NCBI RefSeq assembly: GCF_017084525.1
Contig: NZ_CP070950.1
Location: forward strand, 1,612,001-1,676,000
DNA: 64,000 nt
DNA from: Conexibacter sp. SYSU D00693
Lineage (GTDB): Bacteria; Actinomycetota; Thermoleophilia; Solirubrobacterales; Solirubrobacteraceae
Direction: 5' to 3'
Below are positions 61,713 to 64,000 of the stretch, in pieces. Every line of letters starts with the position of its first letter. Position 1 is the stretch's first letter. The position numbers and the translations under genes are program-made. Below the pieces are notes generated by a model that was not told where the DNA came from, did no database searches, and saw only the letters and a program-made list of their open reading frames with translations.

Positions 61713-62525
61713 GTGCCGGTCGGAGCCGTCGACGCCTCGTGGACGTTCGCGCCGGGGCCGATCGTCGTCCTCGCGCTGCTGGCGGTGCTCTACGCGCGCC
61801 GGGTCCCGGCCGCCCGCCGGGCCGGCGGCGCCAAAGCCGCGCCGGCCTGGCGGATCGCCTGCTTCGCCGGCGGCTGGCTCGCGCTCTTCGCCGCGCTCAT
61901 CTCCCCCATCGACGCCCTGGGCGAGCAGGTCTTCGGGATGCACATGCTCCAGCACGTCCTGCTGCTGGACGTCGCCCCGGTCCTGCTCCTGGCCGGGACG
62001 ACGAAGGTGCTCCTGCGCCCGGTCACCCGACGCATGCACCGCCTCGAGGAGGCCGCCGGCCCCCTGGCGTCGCCGTGGTTCGCCGTCGCCCTCTACGTCG
62101 GGTTCATGTGGCTCTGGCACGTGCCGGCCATGTACGACGCCGCGCTCGAGCACGACGTCGTCCACGTCCTCGAGCACGTCTGCATGACGAGCGCCGGCTT
62201 CCTCTACTGGTGGCACCTGCTCTCGCCGATCCGCCGCCGCTCGTTCTCCGGCCTGCAGCCCGTCGTCTACATGGTCGTCACGAAGGTCCTCGTCGGCGCG
62301 GTCGGCATCGTCCTGACCTTCGCCCCCGAGCCCCTCTACGACTTCTACGTCCGCCAGGGCGACGTCTGGGGCCTCTCGCCGCAGGACGACCAGTCCTTCG
62401 CCGGTGCGCTCATGGCCGTCGAGCAGTCGATCGTCATGGGCATCGCGCTGGCGTGGCTCTTCGTGCGCGCGCTCTCCGAGAGCGAGCGCGAGGAGGAGCG
62501 GCGGGAGCGCTACGCGTCGTCGTAG
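61713..62525 (+). CDS. ctaG: CtaG-type cytochrome c oxidase assembly factor
   Basis: A 270-residue membrane protein of the caa3_CtaG family with about six to seven helices. Conserved His-rich segments include EQVFGMHMLQHVLLLDVAPV, GFMWLWHVPAMYDAALEHD and FLYWWHLLSPI, which probably bind copper or heme for assembly of caa3 oxidase. TAGCCT lies 7 nt before the GTG. The next 427 nt hold only the repeat element described below. Confidence 0.9.
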   Translation: MPVGAVDASWTFAPGPIVVLALLAVLYARRVPAARRAGGAKAAPAWRIACFAGGWLALFAALISPIDALGEQVFGMHMLQHVLLLDVAPVLLLAGTTKVLLRPVTRRMHRLEEAAGPLASPWFAVALYVGFMWLWHVPAMYDAALEHDVVHVLEHVCMTSAGFLYWWHLLSPIRRRSFSGLQPVVYMVVTKVLVGAVGIVLTFAPEPLYDFYVRQGDVWGLSPQDDQSFAGALMAVEQSIVMGIALAWLFVRALSESEREEERRERYASS

Positions 62526-62643
62526 CGGGCTGCGGCGTTCAGTCCCGGCGTTCGTCGGGTGCGGGACGGTCGCGGTCTCGCACTGAGGGAGGGAAGCGCC
62601 CGCCGGCGCGTCCTCCGCCGGCGCTGGTGGGGGTCCGGCGAGC

Positions 62644-62690
62644 GTGAGTGGGGACTTGCGCTCGCTGTTCGAGCGCAACTCCCCACTCAC
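62644..62690. terminator. 21-bp hairpin after ctaG
   Basis: GTGAGTGGGGACTTGCGCTC plus G (62644-62664) pairs with 62670-62690 over 21 bp with a single C-C mismatch and a 5-nt loop. It is the strongest hairpin in the window and lies between convergent genes, so terminator activity in both directions is plausible. Confidence 0.7.
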
Positions 62691-62746
62691 CGTCGTCAGG
62701 GGCGCGAAGTGCGGACCGGCTCGCAGTTGGGCGCCGCTGGTTCGAC

Positions 62747-62789
62747 GACCCTGTCGTGCGGCGCGATGATCGCGCCCGAGGACAGGGTC
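62747..62789. repeat. Nested hairpin with GACCCTGTC arms
   Basis: GACCCTGTC (62747-62755) pairs perfectly with GACAGGGTC (62781-62789), and inside GGCGCGAT (62760-62767) pairs with ATCGCGCC (62769-62776). The outer arm resembles that of the hairpin at 56222-56258. Confidence 0.65.
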
Positions 62790-62952
62790 ACGGTCGGCCG
62801 GCGGCGAACGGTCCGCCCGCGGCGCCCCGCGAACCACGCGCCCGCGAGGACCTTCCCTCCCTCGCTGCGAGACGGCCAACGCCCCGCCTCCCGCGACCGC
62901 TCGAGCGGAACGCCACCGACGGCCGCGCGCCCCGCGACGCCGCAGCGCCCGC

Positions 62953-64000
62953 TCAGCCCACCAACCGCGCCCCGTCCGGCACGTCCTCGCCCACCTCGAC
63001 CTCCCCCTCGACGACGACGTCCGCCCCGAAGCGCACGTCGCCGCGCACCACGAGCCGGTCGCAGCGCACCAGCGACGGCGGGCCCGACGGGAAGCGCGCC
63101 TCGAAGTCGGCGACGAGCTTGAAGTGGTCGGGGTCGAGGTCGATGACCGGCGGCGCGGTGCGGGAGGGGTCGAGCTGGAGGGAGCCGTCGTCGGCGACGA
63201 CGTAGGCGTCGGAGCGCACGCCGAGGAGGTCGTTGGTCGTCTTGACCGGCGCGAAGCGGGTGCGGGGGACGCGCAGGGCCGCGGCGCCCTCGAAGACGTC
63301 GATCGCCGCGCCCATCGCCGTCTCGAGCTGGATGACCGGCGTCGAGCTCTTGTCGCCCGGATCGACCGTCTTGCGGTTGACGATCATCGGGAGGCCCAGG
63401 ACGCCGTCGCGCGCGCGCAGCGTCGCGGCGAGCGCCTCGAGGTCGACCCACAGCGTGTTCGTGTTGAAGAAGCGATGGCGCGCGGTGTCCTGGAAGGCGT
63501 CGACGTCCTCGTCGGGCGTCTGGGCGATCTCGCGCAGGACGAGGCCGCCGCCGTCGCGCCGCCGGGCGAGGTGGCCGCCCTTGCGGTCGGCCGCCGTGCG
63601 GTCGGCGACCTCCATGGCGAACGGGATCTCCTCGCGCACGACCCACGCGAGGATCCGCTCGTCGAGCACCGCGCCGAGGTTGTCGGCGTTGGAGACGAAC
63701 GCCCAGCGGTAGCCCGCGCCGAGCAGCTGCTCGAGCATCCCCGAGGTCTGCAGCGCGACGTAGAGGTCGCCGTGCCCGGGCGGCGCCCACTCCTTGTCCG
63801 GGTCGGCCTCCCACGTCACGGGCTCGAGGCTCTCCGCGTCGAGCTTCGGGACCTTGTTCTGCAGGAAGTCGAGCGGGACGTCGGCCTCGATGCCCTCGTG
63901 GCGGCGCAGGGCGGCCAGGGAGTCCTCGCGGGTGGCGAAGGAGTCCATGAGCACCAGCGGGACGCGCGCACCGGTGCGCTGGCGCAGCCCGAGGACCTGC
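62953..64000 (-). CDS. UTP-glucose-1-phosphate uridylyltransferase, eukaryotic-type (5' part missing)
   Basis: About 349 residues of a UDPGP-family pyrophosphorylase that forms UDP-glucose from UTP and glucose-1-phosphate. The frame is open to the right edge (upstream residues LRQRTGARVPLVLMDSFAT continue the domain), so the N-terminus with the GxG nucleotide loop lies outside. The motifs WAFVSNADNLGAVLD, RFFNTNTLWVDLEAL, LPMIVNRKTVDPGD and RFAPVKTTNDLLGVRSDAY are characteristic. A C-terminal beta-helix-like end (VVRGDVRFGADVVVEGEVEV) completes it. Confidence 0.92.
   Translation of the reverse strand, partial: QVLGLRQRTGARVPLVLMDSFATREDSLAALRRHEGIEADVPLDFLQNKVPKLDAESLEPVTWEADPDKEWAPPGHGDLYVALQTSGMLEQLLGAGYRWAFVSNADNLGAVLDERILAWVVREEIPFAMEVADRTAADRKGGHLARRRDGGGLVLREIAQTPDEDVDAFQDTARHRFFNTNTLWVDLEALAATLRARDGVLGLPMIVNRKTVDPGDKSSTPVIQLETAMGAAIDVFEGAAALRVPRTRFAPVKTTNDLLGVRSDAYVVADDGSLQLDPSRTAPPVIDLDPDHFKLVADFEARFPSGPPSLVRCDRLVVRGDVRFGADVVVEGEVEVGEDVPDGARLVG

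Larger units (their letters stand above)
62575..62873. mobile_element. MITE-like segment with 22-bp inverted ends
   Basis: The left end GTCTCGCACTGAGGGAGGGA (62575 on) and the complement of the right end (62852-62873) agree at 20 of 22 positions, bounding 299 bp with no ORF of merit. Two large hairpins lie inside. The left end matches a copy at 56136-56180. No clear target duplication is visible, so mobility is only a suggestion. It fills the gap between the convergent ctaG and UGPase genes. Confidence 0.45.

Overview
The window is one stretch of a very GC-rich chromosome with tightly packed genes on both strands. GTG starts are frequent and stop and start codons often overlap. Several characters point to a deep-branching actinobacterium, most likely class Thermoleophilia (Solirubrobacter/Conexibacter/Patulibacter type): an MCE-family protein, LAL-type LuxR regulators, ECF sigma factors, a long MFS exporter, Streptomyces-like 11-nt Pho repeats, and many genes with a TAnnnT hexamer only 6-13 nt before the start codon. 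The taxonomic placement is inference. I saw no prophage, transposase, CRISPR array, rRNA or tRNA. The only RNA gene recognised is tmRNA.

Layout. 1-4.7 kb: the end of an MCE lipid-transport protein, a ThDP decarboxylase and an FAD dehydrogenase. 4.8-6.4 kb: a drug/lipid-type ABC exporter. 6.4-10.8 kb: polyphosphate metabolism (ppx, ppk1), a GNAT and a metallophosphoesterase. 10.8-16 kb: a receiver-GGDEF-EAL protein, small hypotheticals, a hydrolase/ArsC-like pair and an FkbM methyltransferase. 16.1-18.1 kb: a secreted protein followed by an ECF sigma factor fused to a zinc anti-sigma motif, membrane segment(s) and a sensor domain homologous to that secreted protein. This is the most unusual locus here. 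18-25 kb: DNA glycosylase, cell-wall and glycoside hydrolases, infA and a large LuxR regulator. 25-33.7 kb: a GNAT-SDR fusion, an RsbW-like ATPase, phoD and an EamA transporter around a clear Pho-type box, palindrome-rich repeats including a 45-bp tandem array, and an MFS exporter. 33.8-37 kb: a second LAL regulator, a bidirectional terminator and tmRNA.

37-47 kb: lipoprotein, oligoendopeptidase, site-2 protease, a small HTH/Clp-N operon with a perfect operator palindrome, then on the minus strand ftsE-ftsX-ctpA-rnr-smpB. 46.7-56 kb: RTX-like secreted protein, M16 peptidase, nadC-nadA, a tocopherol-cyclase-like protein, an ECF/anti-sigma pair and a Vms1-type peptidyl-tRNA hydrolase. 56.4-60.8 kb (minus strand): hpf-secA-prfB. 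61-62.5 kb: comF and ctaG. 63-64 kb: a UDP-glucose pyrophosphorylase cut by the window edge.

How it fits together. The window gathers much of the trans-translation and ribosome-rescue machinery (ssrA, smpB, rnr, prfB, hpf, a Vms1-like hydrolase) with division and secretion genes (ftsEX, secA), an order resembling the comF-hpf-secA-prfB-ftsEX neighbourhood of other Gram-positives. Phosphate genes (ppx, ppk1, phoD) sit near Pho-box-like repeats. The convergent gaps hold dispersed palindromes: a 52-nt element in two copies, and a segment bounded by inverted repeats.
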